In this document: piece after piece, positions 46,077-55,394 of the stretch
Numbering within the stretch: the stretch's first letter is position 1
Layout: each line of letters starts with the position of its first letter
DNA from: an uncultured bacterium
Lineage (GTDB): Bacteria; Bacillota_I; Bacilli_A; RF39; UBA660
DNA: 64,000 nucleotides
Direction of reading: 5' to 3'
Assembly: GCA_959020415.1 (NCBI GenBank)
Contig: CAUERX010000002.1
Location: forward strand, 26,368-90,367
Translations under genes and position numbers: made by a program
The notes under the pieces: model-generated
Database searches by the model: none
What the model was told of the DNA's origin: nothing
What the model saw: only the letters and a program-made list of their open reading frames with translations

Positions 46077-46656
46077 AGAAGATGCTTTAGCAAAATCTTT
46101 GGAACAATTAAATGTTCGTGAAGACGAAACTTTTTACTACTTTGAAGAAACTGAAGGTGGATTATTTAAAGGAAAAAAATATACTTCAGTCGTCACTACA
46201 AAATATGCGGTTAAAGAGTATATTAAGGATTTTTTAAATGATCTTGCTTATAAAATGAATACTAAATTTAATATTGAAGTTAAAGAAACTGATTATGGTT
46301 TTTCAGTAATTATTATTGCTGATTATAATGCAGCTTTAATTGGCAAGAATGGTCGTACTTTAAATAGTATTCAAACTGTTTTGAGACAAGCTATTAAAAA
46401 GTACGGAAATTTTAATATCAAAGTTAATATTGATATTTCTAATTATAAAGCACGTCGTGAAAGAAATATTAACTATGAGGTTCGAAAGATATGCCGTGAG
46501 GTATTGAAAACAAAAATTGCTGTAAAATTAGATCCAATGAATTCTTATGAAAGAAGAATTGTTCATACAGTTGTTAGTGATTTTGAAGATTTAGTAACTG
46601 AAAGTGAAGGTGTCAATCCTAATAGATATGTAGTTATTAAATATAAAGAAGATTAA
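46042..46656 (+). CDS. jag: RNA-binding protein Jag/KhpB
   Basis: 204 residues: Jag-N domain (1-50), KH domain with ALIGKNGRTLNSIQ, and an R3H domain with DPMNSYERRIVHTVV. KhpB with KhpA binds RNA and affects cell division and elongation in Gram-positives. ATG 46042 follows GGAGGCATAAAG inside the yidC coding region, so it is translationally coupled to yidC. Confidence 0.93.
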   Translation: MLEMVRNESKTKEDALAKSLEQLNVREDETFYYFEETEGGLFKGKKYTSVVTTKYAVKEYIKDFLNDLAYKMNTKFNIEVKETDYGFSVIIIADYNAALIGKNGRTLNSIQTVLRQAIKKYGNFNIKVNIDISNYKARRERNINYEVRKICREVLKTKIAVKLDPMNSYERRIVHTVVSDFEDLVTESEGVNPNRYVVIKYKED

Positions 46657-46671
46657 TTTCTTCTTTTTTTG
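46645..46671 (+). terminator. terminator of the rpmH-jag operon
   Basis: AAAGAAG/CTTCTTT stem with a run of seven or more T, overlapping the jag stop. Confidence 0.7.
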
Positions 46672-46739
46672 TATCATTTAGTTTTACTATATTAAAAATA
46701 TTAGTAATTATATGGATAATAATATAGGGAAATATGACG

Positions 46740-47482
46740 TCTAAAGAAATGGCTAATCGATTATATCCAGTGTAGATTTATAGCGATTTACCATCACAAC
46801 CCTTAACTAGTTTAGAAAAAGAGGCTTTTGGTAATGAAAATAGCACAATTAAAAAGGAATAGTATATCTATTTAAAATATAGTTAATTGAAATGATCATA
46901 ATTAAATATTATGATTTTTCATTGTAAACATTGTATAAAAAGATGATATATAATTAAAATAAATTTAAAATGTGATATATTTAAATAATTATAGAAATAT
47001 GGTGTAGGTTAATGAAAAATGTAAATTTAATAAAGTGATATATCGGTTAGTGTATGTACGATTGTTTTTGCCTTTGTATGTGCTTGCTTTCAATATGTAA
47101 CTGATAAATTATTCTATGTATATTTTAACTTTTCGTGTTACTGTTCCTTTTATATTAATTGGGATATTTTATGTTTTAAAATTGTCATTTATTTTTTTGT
47201 ATGTATGTGCGCTAATTGCTTTTTTTATTGAGTATTTAACAAGAAGTTAATTTGGAATATATGCGCTTAATTAATCAAATAAGTATAGTAAACCGAGCTT
47301 AGCTACAGAGCTAATAGGTGTTTATTATTTGTTTGAGGCAGTAGAGCGTTTATTACATTTATAGCGGGAATTATATTAAAGTGCGAAATATAGTCTTTTC
47401 TTATATTATTTTAGTATGTTTACTTATAATACCATTATTTTATTTAGCAAATCGTTTAATCTTTTTTTTGAAAAATGAATAA
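46740..47482 (+). pseudogene. decayed genes, mainly integral-membrane remnants
   Basis: No frame is open for long. Remnants read: MTSKEMANRLYPV, stop, then SLEKEAFGNEN (46,740-46,860); a hydrophobic piece FRVTVPFILIGIFYVLKLSF and on to IEYLTRS before TAA (about 47,125-47,250), which recalls the C-terminal half of MATE-type exporters; and VFSYIILVCLLIIPLFYLAN to FFLKNE before TAA (about 47,390-47,482). Stops and frame shifts separate them. Two or more old membrane-protein genes have probably decayed here. Family assignments are weak. Confidence 0.45.
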
Positions 47483-47544
47483 ATTTAATTATTTGTATAA
47501 AATATTATTTACAATGTAGTATACTAATACTAAGCGAAAGCAAT

Positions 47545-47572
47545 TTGACATAATATTAATTTATGATAAAAT
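47545..47572 (+). promoter_or_regulatory. sigma-A type promoter for the gene at 47603
   Basis: TTGACA (47545-47550) and TAAAAT (47567-47572) with a 16-nt spacer. Confidence 0.55.
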
Positions 47573-47602
47573 AATTATTGACTTTGAAAGAGGGAGTTTT
47601 AC

Positions 47603-47962
47603 ATGGAACAACAAGAAAATAGATATGGAACTAATGTTATTGAAGACATAAAAGACGGAATAAACGTATTTGGTGCTTCAACTGGAAATCTACTAAAGTA
47701 TACATGGAATATTTTTGGAATGACTATAGTGGCAGTCGGAAGTATAATTCTTTTAAAAGGGAATCAGGTAGTTAGGGGTTATATTAGTCGTCATTATAGC
47801 GGTGACCAAGCAGAAGATAAATCAAACCAAGCTAACTTAGAAATGAATGATAAATTGAGTACTTTAACTGAAGCTGTATCTTCTATTAGTTTTTCTCAGA
47901 TACCGAGTTATCCAACAAGTTCTAGTGAACATGGACAAAAATCGATAAATAGAAAATGTTAG
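47603..47962 (+). CDS. small single-pass membrane protein, unknown
   Basis: 119 residues. ATG 47603 follows GAGGGAG. A soluble start (MEQQENRYGTNVIEDIKDGI) leads to one membrane helix (about 37-53) and a hydrophilic Ser/Gln-rich tail. It has promoter and ribosome binding site and an open frame, unlike the decayed DNA before it, so it is likely expressed. No family recognised. Confidence 0.55.
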   Translation: MEQQENRYGTNVIEDIKDGINVFGASTGNLLKYTWNIFGMTIVAVGSIILLKGNQVVRGYISRHYSGDQAEDKSNQANLEMNDKLSTLTEAVSSISFSQIPSYPTSSSEHGQKSINRKC

Positions 47963-48013
47963 ATAATAACATTTCTTTTTTATAAAACGTAAATATTTAT
48001 AGTAGGTGGTAGA

Positions 48014-48556
48014 ATGATTAAAAGGCAGACTAGAGTAGAGCGTAGAATTTATTTTGATCCTAGATATTATAATATAGTAAAAGGTATTTTAAATAGTCCA
48101 GAATTTCAAAAAAGGAAAACTTATAAACATCATGATGATTGTTCTGTTTTTGAACACTGTTTAAGTGTTTCTTATATATCTTATCGTTATTGTCGAAAAT
48201 TAAAATTAAATTACCGTGATGCAGCTATTGGAGGATTATTACATGATTTTTACGAAACGCCGTGGCAAGATGATTTAACTAGTAAAAAACCCTTTTTTCA
48301 GCAACATGGATTTACTCATGCTGGTAATGCTTTAGATAATGCAGTTAAGTATTTTCCAGATTATATAAATTCCAGAGTTTCAGATATTATTCTAAGGCAT
48401 ATGTTCCCTTTAAATATTCATCCTCCTAGGTGTCCCGAAGCATGGGTAGTAACTTTTGTTGATAAAAAAGTAAGTATGGGAATATTAAAACCAAATAAAA
48501 AATTTTTAAAATATGTTGGAGTGGCTAAATATTTTAATAAAGGAAATGAAAAATAA
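48014..48556 (+). CDS. HD-domain phosphohydrolase
   Basis: 180 residues. The HD metal motif is visible as VFEHCLSVSYISYRYCRK, then GGLLHDFYET (the HD pair), TSKKPFFQQHGFTHAGNAL, and ILRHMFPLN with later Asp in VTFVDKKVS. Relatives are small HD hydrolases of nucleotides. The start ATG follows AGGTGGTAGA. A palindrome-type terminator follows the gene. Substrate unknown. Confidence 0.82.
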   Translation: MIKRQTRVERRIYFDPRYYNIVKGILNSPEFQKRKTYKHHDDCSVFEHCLSVSYISYRYCRKLKLNYRDAAIGGLLHDFYETPWQDDLTSKKPFFQQHGFTHAGNALDNAVKYFPDYINSRVSDIILRHMFPLNIHPPRCPEAWVVTFVDKKVSMGILKPNKKFLKYVGVAKYFNKGNEK

Positions 48557-48576
48557 TAGTTTAAACTATTGTTTTT
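48555..48576 (+). terminator. terminator after the HD gene
   Basis: Palindrome AATAGTTTAAACTATT followed by GTTTTTATTT. The stem would need to open a few central bases to form a loop. Confidence 0.5.
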
Positions 48577-48578
48577 AT

Positions 48579-48607
48579 TTGACTATTAATGGCATATAGA
48601 GTAAAAT
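48579..48607 (+). promoter_or_regulatory. sigma-A promoter for mnmE-mnmG-rsmG
   Basis: TTGACT (48579-48584) and TAAAAT (48602-48607) with a 17-nt spacer, then TTTGGAGGTG before the mnmE ATG. Confidence 0.65.
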
Positions 48608-48638
48608 TACCATAGATAAATTTTTGGAGGTGAACTTT

Positions 48639-49988
48639 ATGAATGATACAATTGCTGCAATTTCAACAGCGCAAGGAATAGGTGCAATATCAATAATTAG
48701 AGTTAGTGGTGAAGATGCTGTTAAAATAGTTGCTTCTGTTTTTTCAAATGATAAATTTTATAAAGCACCATCACACACTATTCATTATGGTTACATAGTT
48801 GATAATGGTGAAAAAATAGATGAAGTTTTAGTATCATTGATGAGAGCTCCAAAAACCTTTACGATGGAAGATGTGGTTGAAATTAATTCTCATGGTGGAA
48901 TAAGTACAACTAATAAAATATTAGAGGTTTTATTGTCACATGGTTGCCGTTTGGCTGAGCCTGGAGAATTTACTAAGAGAGCCTTTTTAAACGGAAGAAT
49001 TGATTTAACTGAGGCCGAAGGTATTATGGATTTAATAAATGCTAAAACAGATAAATCAAGAGAGATGGCACTTAAACAAGTTAATGGTAAGGCATCACTT
49101 ATGATTAAAGGACTACGTGATGATTTGGTGGCTATTTTGGCTAACATTGAAGTTAATCTAAATTATCCAGAATATGAAGATATTGAGGATATGACTACTG
49201 AAAAAATCAAAGAAAACATGGATAATTTAGAAAAGAGAATAAATAAAATTATCAAGGAAAGTAAAAATGGAGAACTGCTAAAAAGTGGAATAAAAACAGT
49301 AATTATTGGGCGTCCAAATGTTGGTAAAAGTAGTTTACTTAATAATTTAGTCGGCGAAGAAAAAGCGATAGTTACAGAAATTCAAGGGACAACTCGAGAT
49401 AGTGTTGAGGCAACGATAGTAATAGATAATATTATTTTAAATTTAATTGATACAGCAGGAATTAGAAAAACTAATGATGTCGTTGAAAGTATTGGCGTCG
49501 AAAAGAGTCTAAAATTGATAGATGAAGCTGATTTAGTATTGTTTGTTTTAAATTACAATGAGAAACTAACTGAAGATGACAAACAAATTCTTACTAAATT
49601 GAAAGGCAAAAATTATATTACAATTATTAATAAATATGATTTGCCTAAAGAAATAGATGACAGTAGTTTAGAAAATACGATTTATGTTAGTGCATATAAG
49701 AATATTAATATGGAGCAAATAGCATTAAGAATTAAAGAAATGTTTAATTTAGAAAAAATAGAAACCGAAGATTTAAGCTATTTATCTAGTGCACGTTCTA
49801 GGGCTATTTTAAATGAGGTATCTTTGGCTATTAAAGATGTAAGACAAGGTCTTGATGATGGTTTTAGTTTAGATATGATTGAAATTGATTTGAAAAACAT
49901 TTGGAATTTACTAGGTGATATTATTGGAGAAAATTACGAAGATGAATTGATAGATGAATTATTTAGTCGTTTTTGTGTTGGAAAGTAG
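48639..49988 (+). CDS. mnmE: tRNA modification GTPase MnmE
   Basis: 449 residues from ATG 48639 (MNDTIAAISTAQG). The N-terminal folate-binding domain is followed by a helical domain with an inserted G domain: GRPNVGKSSLL (G1), GTTRD (G2), DTAG (G3), NKYD (G4). The C-terminus ends FCVGK, the catalytic Cys motif. With MnmG it adds the cmnm5 group to wobble U34 of tRNAs. The longer in-frame ATG at 48624 precedes the GGAGG-type site less well. Confidence 0.97.
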   Translation: MNDTIAAISTAQGIGAISIIRVSGEDAVKIVASVFSNDKFYKAPSHTIHYGYIVDNGEKIDEVLVSLMRAPKTFTMEDVVEINSHGGISTTNKILEVLLSHGCRLAEPGEFTKRAFLNGRIDLTEAEGIMDLINAKTDKSREMALKQVNGKASLMIKGLRDDLVAILANIEVNLNYPEYEDIEDMTTEKIKENMDNLEKRINKIIKESKNGELLKSGIKTVIIGRPNVGKSSLLNNLVGEEKAIVTEIQGTTRDSVEATIVIDNIILNLIDTAGIRKTNDVVESIGVEKSLKLIDEADLVLFVLNYNEKLTEDDKQILTKLKGKNYITIINKYDLPKEIDDSSLENTIYVSAYKNINMEQIALRIKEMFNLEKIETEDLSYLSSARSRAILNEVSLAIKDVRQGLDDGFSLDMIEIDLKNIWNLLGDIIGENYEDELIDELFSRFCVGK

Positions 49989-49996
49989 ATGATAAA

Positions 49997-51859
49997 ATGG
50001 AATATGAAATAATAGTAGTAGGCGGAGGGCATGCAGGGTGCGAAGCCGCTTTAGCTGGGGCCAGAATGGGCCATAAAACTTTATTGGTTACGGGCAATAT
50101 AAAAAATATAGCGGATATGCCATGCAATCCATCAATTGGCGGAAGCGCGAAAGGAATAGTTGTTCGAGAAATTGATGCTTTAGGTGGAGAAATGGGAAGA
50201 AATGCTGATAAAAGTTTGATTCAAATAAAGATGCTTAACAGTGGTAAAGGACCAGCAGTGAGGGCCTTAAGAGCTCAAGCTGATAAAACTATTTATCCAC
50301 AAGAAATGCTTAAAACTTTAGAAAGTACTGATAATTTAACACTTTTGGAGGGATTAGTTAAAGATATTATAGTCCAAGATGGAAAAGTTCAAGGTATTAT
50401 TTTAGAAGATGATACAAAAATAACATCATCAGCTGTAATTTTGACGACGGGAACTTATATGAATGCGGATATTTTAGTTGGAAGTGAAAGACGACGCGAG
50501 GGACCTCATGGAGAAAGACCATCTAATTATTTAAGCGATAATTTAGCTAAATATGGTTTTGAAATAAAAAGGCTAAAAACTGGGACGCCACAAAGGGTAG
50601 CAAAAAATAGTATTGATTTTTCAAAAACTAAACGTGAAGATGGTGATAGTATTTATCATACTTTTAGTTTTGATATGGATCCAGTTTATGATGTTAATAA
50701 TCAGGAACCTTGTTATTTAACTTATACAACTAATTTAACTCATCAAATAATTCATGAAAATTTGAATAAGTCTAGTATGTATGGCGGATTAGATGATATT
50801 AAGGGAATTGGTCCAAGGTATTGTCCTTCCATCGAAGATAAAGTGGTAAGATTTGCAGATAAAGAGAAACATCAATTATTTTTGGAACCAGAGAGTTTAT
50901 ATTATGATGATATTTATATTCAGGGTTTTTCAACAAGTATGCCTTATGATGTGCAAGAAAAGATGGTGAGGTCTTTACCAGGATTAGAAAATGCAAAAAT
51001 TCTTAAATACGCTTACGCGATTGAATATGATTCAATTTATCCAACACAATTGAAACAATCACTTGAAACTAAGTTGATTACTAACTTATATAGTGCGGGG
51101 CAAATAAATGGAACTAGTGGTTATGAGGAAGCTGCTTGTCAGGGTTTGATTGCGGGTATTAATGCTTCTTTAAGATTGCAGGGTAAAGAGCCACTTATTT
51201 TAAAAAGAGATGAGGCCTATATAGGGGTACTTATCGATGATTTGATTACTAAAGGAATTAGAGATCCATATCGTTTACTTACTTCGCGTGCTGAATATCG
51301 TTTATTGTTGCGTCATGATAATGCTGACTTGCGTTTACGAGAATATGGTTATAAGGTAGGGCTTATCGATGAAGAAAGATATAATAAATTATTATTAAAG
51401 AAAGAAAAAATAAATCAATTGATATTAGAATTAAAGGAATTAAAGATTGTTCCGGCCGAAAATGATTTTTTGCGAAGTCTTGGAACTAAAGAAATAAAAG
51501 ACGGACTTTCACTTTATAATTTACTTAAAAGGCCTGAGGTTAAAATTGATTCGTTAATAAATCGTTTAAATAATGAATATAGTGACGAGGTTTTAGAACA
51601 GGCAATGATAATGATTAAATATGAGGGATACATAAATAAAGCTTTAAAGGAAGCTGAAAAAATGACTGAACTTGAAAGTAAAAAAATCCCAGAAGATATT
51701 GATTATGATGCTATGCATAATTTGGCTAGCGAGGCTAAGCAAAAACTGAAAGAAGTTAGACCTACTTCATTAGGACAAGCGCTTAGAATTAGTGGTGTTA
51801 ATCCAGCAGATATATCAATTTTAATGATTTATTTAAAGAGGGACTATCGTCATGAATAA
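49997..51859 (+). CDS. mnmG: tRNA uridine-5-carboxymethylaminomethyl modification enzyme MnmG
   Basis: 620 residues from ATG 49997 (MEYEIIVVGGGHAGCEAALA). The FAD-binding GGGHAGCEAA, NPSIGGSAKG, and GQINGTSGYEEAACQG motifs are present. It is the MnmE partner. The frame-open ATG at 49973 lies inside the mnmE end and lacks a ribosome binding site. rsmG overlaps its last 8 nt. Confidence 0.97.
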   Translation: MEYEIIVVGGGHAGCEAALAGARMGHKTLLVTGNIKNIADMPCNPSIGGSAKGIVVREIDALGGEMGRNADKSLIQIKMLNSGKGPAVRALRAQADKTIYPQEMLKTLESTDNLTLLEGLVKDIIVQDGKVQGIILEDDTKITSSAVILTTGTYMNADILVGSERRREGPHGERPSNYLSDNLAKYGFEIKRLKTGTPQRVAKNSIDFSKTKREDGDSIYHTFSFDMDPVYDVNNQEPCYLTYTTNLTHQIIHENLNKSSMYGGLDDIKGIGPRYCPSIEDKVVRFADKEKHQLFLEPESLYYDDIYIQGFSTSMPYDVQEKMVRSLPGLENAKILKYAYAIEYDSIYPTQLKQSLETKLITNLYSAGQINGTSGYEEAACQGLIAGINASLRLQGKEPLILKRDEAYIGVLIDDLITKGIRDPYRLLTSRAEYRLLLRHDNADLRLREYGYKVGLIDEERYNKLLLKKEKINQLILELKELKIVPAENDFLRSLGTKEIKDGLSLYNLLKRPEVKIDSLINRLNNEYSDEVLEQAMIMIKYEGYINKALKEAEKMTELESKKIPEDIDYDAMHNLASEAKQKLKEVRPTSLGQALRISGVNPADISILMIYLKRDYRHE

Positions 51860-52550
51860 AGAACAATTTATTAAAGCTATTGAGGAACTTGGAGTTGAAA
51901 ATGGACTTGAAAAGTTACCTTTATTGGAAACATACTATGATTTATTAGTAGAGTGGAATGAAAAGATAAATTTAACAGCAATAACGGAAAGGAAAGAAGT
52001 TTATTTAAAACATTTTTATGATAGTTTAACTTTAGTTAAAGTTGTTAATTTAAATGAAATAGAAAGCTTTTGTGATATCGGAACAGGCGCTGGTTTTCCT
52101 GGAATTGTTATCAAAATATTTTATCCACATATGAAATTAACTTTAGTAGATGCTTTAAATAAAAGAATTAATTTTTTAGATATCGTTGTTAAAACTTTAA
52201 AACTCAAAAAGGTTACTTTAGTTCATGCACGAGCTGAAGAATATGCTTTAAAAAATAGAGAAAAATTTGATATAGTTACGGCTAGAGCAGTAGCGCCTTT
52301 AAATATTTTACTTGAATATTCTCTTCCTTTAGTAAAGGTTAATAAATATTTTATTGCGATGAAGGGAAATGAAGATGTAACACAAACTAAAAGGTCTTTA
52401 GAAATTTTAAATGGTAAGATAGTTCAAATTTGTGAATTTTTGTTGCCAATTGAAAATAGTCAAAGAACAATTATTGAAATTGAAAAAACAGCGATAACAC
52501 CAAAAAAGTATCCTAGACGATATGCTGAAATAAAGAAAAGGCCATTATAG
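51852..52550 (+). CDS. rsmG: 16S rRNA (guanine-527-N7)-methyltransferase
   Basis: 232 residues. The SAM motif is FCDIGTGAGFPGI, with WNEKINLTAIT before it and TARAVAPLNILLEY after it. It methylates G527 in the 530 loop of 16S rRNA. Last of the mnmE-mnmG-rsmG operon; a GGCC-stem terminator follows. Confidence 0.96.
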   Translation: MNKEQFIKAIEELGVENGLEKLPLLETYYDLLVEWNEKINLTAITERKEVYLKHFYDSLTLVKVVNLNEIESFCDIGTGAGFPGIVIKIFYPHMKLTLVDALNKRINFLDIVVKTLKLKKVTLVHARAEEYALKNREKFDIVTARAVAPLNILLEYSLPLVKVNKYFIAMKGNEDVTQTKRSLEILNGKIVQICEFLLPIENSQRTIIEIEKTAITPKKYPRRYAEIKKRPL

Positions 52551-52559
52551 GCCTTTTTT
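52536..52559 (+). terminator. mnmE-mnmG-rsmG operon terminator
   Basis: AAAAGGCC/GGCCTTTT stem with T run, overlapping the rsmG stop. Confidence 0.8.
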
Positions 52560-52600
52560 ATTGACATTATATAACGAGTATGTTAATGTGAAATTGAAAT

Positions 52601-52629
52601 TTGTAGTTTTATCCATGCTTTAATATAAT
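52601..52629 (+). promoter_or_regulatory. promoter left in front of a decayed gene
   Basis: TTGTAG (52601-52606) and TATAAT (52624-52629) with a 17-nt spacer. A TTGACA at 52561 with TAATGT at 52584 is a second candidate. Confidence 0.4.
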
Positions 52630-52664
52630 GGTATATATTATTATACAGAAAGAGATGTGTTTAT

Positions 52665-53565
52665 ACGAATACCACTAAAAGAGTAGTTCCAAGAGGGAAT
52701 GAAAATTTATTTCCCGGCAAAGGAATGGCAACGTTAGTTTTGGAAACTTTAGGTCAAGATTTAAGAATTTATGAGAAAAAATTATAACTTTACTTTTACT
52801 AATGGAAATTATATAAGTTTGGAAATTAAGCCTGATTATTTATTTCAATTATTATGGTTTATTCTGGAACGTGTTTCTAAAGAAGGTCGGCGAGATCTTT
52901 ATAAAGATTTAAATTTAGATATTGATGCAATTCATTTAGAATATATGAGAGCGATAGTTGATAATTCTGATTACATAGTAGAACGAGATTATCGTAAGTT
53001 ACCGATTATAATTAATTATTATAAGCTTGCAAGAAAACATGAGTTATTTAGAACATTTATTGATTATGATTTTTCTCAATTTAATTTTGGATTAATTGAT
53101 TTTTCAAAAAAAGTCTTTGCAGAAAATGGCTTTAGTTTTTCGAGGTAGTCTTCGCATTTAATTTATTTGCAGCAAGATGTTTTTAGTCGTCCAGTTGTTA
53201 TTTTAGGTGTTTTAGGTGAAAATGTAGCCGACAAAACTTTAGAAGGAACTGTTGAAACCATTATAGATCCATATAATTATAGAGATTTTTTCAGCGGACA
53301 AAAAGTCGTGTTAGCTGAGAGTTTTTGTATTGGTGACCCTGCTGTTTCATTTTTATATGAAAATAAAGATGAACGTTAACTTCAAGAGTTAGAAAGACTT
53401 TTAAGTATTAGTAGTTCAGGAACAGATCAAGATATTGTTCAATATGGTAGCGAGCAGCCAGTAGATATTTCTATTCAATGTGCTGACGAAACAATACCAC
53501 TAGATGATCAAGGTTTTTTAAAAGTAAAAAAATTTATTCATCAAACGAAACATTCAGTATTTTAA
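52665..53565 (+). pseudogene. decayed gene of unknown function between rsmG and noc
   Basis: A coherent protein can be rebuilt from two frames. The first, starting about 52,665 without a start codon, reads NTTKRVVPRGNENLFPGKGM and on to LGQDLRIYEKK, then TAA. The second begins at the ATG at 52,771 and runs 125 codons to TAG (53,146-53,148). It continues in the same frame 76 codons to TAA (53,377-53,379) and 61 codons more to TAA at 53,565. So there is one frameshift, two nonsense codons and a damaged start (GTTTATACGAAT, perhaps once ATGACGAAT). I do not recognise the family. There are no membrane segments. Confidence 0.6.
52709..52722. promoter_or_regulatory. near-match to the Noc-binding site
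   Basis: ATTTCCCGGCAAAG matches 12 of 14 positions of ATTTCCCGGGAAAT. It lies in the decayed gene about 0.9 kb before noc. Confidence 0.3.
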
Positions 53566-53597
53566 ATAAAGTTTTCTTTCTTTCTTTGTTTTTTTTA

Positions 53598-53626
53598 TTG
53601 AATTATTTCCCAAAAAATAGTATGAT
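53598..53626 (+). promoter_or_regulatory. promoter of noc
   Basis: TTGAAT (53598-53603) and TATGAT (53621-53626) with a 17-nt spacer. The spacer contains ATTTCCC followed by A-rich sequence, a left half of the Noc site, so autoregulation is possible but unproven. Confidence 0.55.
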
Positions 53627-53658
53627 AATATTAAAAGAATAGAAGGGAGGGGTCCTTT

Positions 53659-55314
53659 ATGCTAGAAGATGGCCAAATGGTTGTTTTGAATGTCCGAGAT
53701 ATATTGCCAAATAGGTTTCAGCCAAGAATTCATTTTGATGAAGTTAAGTTAAACGAATTAGCTGAATCAATTCGAAAATATGGTGTAATTCAACCGATAG
53801 TAGTTCGTCCAATTGGTAATAAGTACGAAATAATTGCAGGCGAACGTCGTTTTAAGGCTAATTTTTTAGCGAATAGGTCTACTATCCCAGCTATTATTGT
53901 TAATCTTTCAGATCGAGATAGTGAAGAAATTGCTTTGCTGGAAAATATTCAAAGGCAGAATTTAACACCAATTGAAGAGGCTGTATCATATAAAAGAATT
54001 TTGGATATTGGATATATAACGCAAGAAGAACTTGCTAGAAGACTAGGAAAATCTCAATCAGCTATTGCGAATAAGATTAGACTCTTGAATTTAGATGACC
54101 ATGTTCAAGATGCTCTTTTGCATGGAAGAATTTCAGAAAGACATGCGCGTTCTTTGCTCAGATTACATAATAAAAATGCTCAAATTCATATGCTAAGCCG
54201 CATAATAAATGAACGTTTAACTGTAAAGAGAACCGATGAAGAGATTAATGAGTTGTTAGAAACAGGAGGTGAACAAAAGACTATTTCAGCTTTACCTTCA
54301 AACCAACAAGTAACACCAGGACAAGTAGAGGTAAAACAACCTGTAAGAAGAGCGGTTCCGGTAGCTAGTCATAAAATAATTAAAGTTAATCCGCCAAAGG
54401 AATTAGAAGAAAAAACGAATGAACAAAAGAAACAAGAAAGGGGACATGGATTTATGGATATCGATAAAATATTACAAGATGCTCAAGATATTACACCAAG
54501 AGAAGAACCAGTTAACGATATTGCTCAATTAATGAAGCAAAATCCATCAACTATAGTATCAGAGCCAATTCATAGTGAGCCAGCGCCAGAAGTGAAACCT
54601 CAACCACAAACGGAAAATAATAAATTTATTAATTTTGGAGGTAATAGTTCGCCAGATACGCCAACACCGCCACCAGCACCAACGCAAGATGGTGTAAGTT
54701 TTGATAGTATTTTCAATCAAACTCCAGTTGGTTTGCAACAATCAACACCAGCGCCTAAGGAAGAAGCACCTTCAACCCCTTTTTATGGTGCGTCAACTCC
54801 AACAAGTCAACCTGTTGCTCCAGTGACATCTGTAAATGATATACCATTTGGTTTTGATGTTAAGCCTGAGCCAGCACCTCAACAAACTTCAAAAGTTGTT
54901 CCTGAGATTGAGGCTTTGGAAATGCCACCAGCTTCAGTTAATAGGGAAACTTCGACATCAAATTACAATTTAAATAATTCTAATCCAAACCCTGCTTCAG
55001 TTGCGCCAGCATCTGATATGGCAGTTCCTTCAACCCCACAGTATCAAACACCATCAATGCCAGTTAATAATAACATCCCTGATGCAGATATTTTAGAAGA
55101 GCCCGCACCGCCATCAATGGCAAGTTCTGCCCCATATTCGCCAAAAATGCAAGTTTCTGGAACCAACTTACATGGAGCAAATAATTTTAGACAAGTTATC
55201 AATTTAATTAGAAATTGTGCTGCCGAAATTGAAAGATTAGGATATTATGTCGATGTTGATGAAATGGATTTGGAAAATAATTACCAAGTAACATTTAAAA
55301 TTGATAAGGAATAA
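53659..55314 (+). CDS. noc: ParB/Noc-family CTP-binding DNA-binding protein, Noc-type
   Basis: 551 residues, about twice the usual 280. The N-terminal CTPase/clamp domain has GVIQPIVVRP, AGERRF and ENIQRQNLTPIEEA. The helix-turn-helix, GKSQSAIANKIRLL and then SERHARSLL, carries Gln, Lys and Arg at positions that in Noc replace the Arg, Thr and Gly of ParB. A Pro/Ala/Thr-rich linker covers about 210-490, and a C-terminal dimer domain ends the protein. It lacks the N-terminal amphipathic membrane helix of Bacillus Noc. Position after mnmE-mnmG-rsmG is that of noc. GGGAGGGG precedes the ATG. No parA is adjacent. Confidence 0.9.
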   Translation: MLEDGQMVVLNVRDILPNRFQPRIHFDEVKLNELAESIRKYGVIQPIVVRPIGNKYEIIAGERRFKANFLANRSTIPAIIVNLSDRDSEEIALLENIQRQNLTPIEEAVSYKRILDIGYITQEELARRLGKSQSAIANKIRLLNLDDHVQDALLHGRISERHARSLLRLHNKNAQIHMLSRIINERLTVKRTDEEINELLETGGEQKTISALPSNQQVTPGQVEVKQPVRRAVPVASHKIIKVNPPKELEEKTNEQKKQERGHGFMDIDKILQDAQDITPREEPVNDIAQLMKQNPSTIVSEPIHSEPAPEVKPQPQTENNKFINFGGNSSPDTPTPPPAPTQDGVSFDSIFNQTPVGLQQSTPAPKEEAPSTPFYGASTPTSQPVAPVTSVNDIPFGFDVKPEPAPQQTSKVVPEIEALEMPPASVNRETSTSNYNLNNSNPNPASVAPASDMAVPSTPQYQTPSMPVNNNIPDADILEEPAPPSMASSAPYSPKMQVSGTNLHGANNFRQVINLIRNCAAEIERLGYYVDVDEMDLENNYQVTFKIDKE

Positions 55315-55328
55315 ATAATAGACAATTT

Positions 55329-55367
55329 CACCGTATAACGAACACCTCGTTGTACGGTGTTTTTTTG
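55329..55367 (+). terminator. noc terminator
   Basis: CACCGTA and AACGA pair with TCGTT and TACGGTG, followed by TTTTTTT. Strong stem. Confidence 0.85.
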
Positions 55368-55394
55368 TGAAAAAATAAGGAAAATCTTTAATAA

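Noticed and set aside
46657..47600. CRISPR array or tRNA genes in the gene-poor stretch
   Set aside because: No regularly spaced repeats and no tRNA-like cloverleaf were seen; the sequence reads as decayed coding DNA.
52709..52722. Second true Noc-binding site
   Set aside because: Two mismatches in 14, and it lies in decayed coding sequence for Phe-Pro-Gly-Lys, so it may be coincidence; kept as a low-confidence feature only.
53604..53620. Full Noc-binding site in the noc promoter
   Set aside because: Only the left half ATTTCCC matches; the GGG of the right half is AAA, so it is recorded only as a half-site in the promoter entry.
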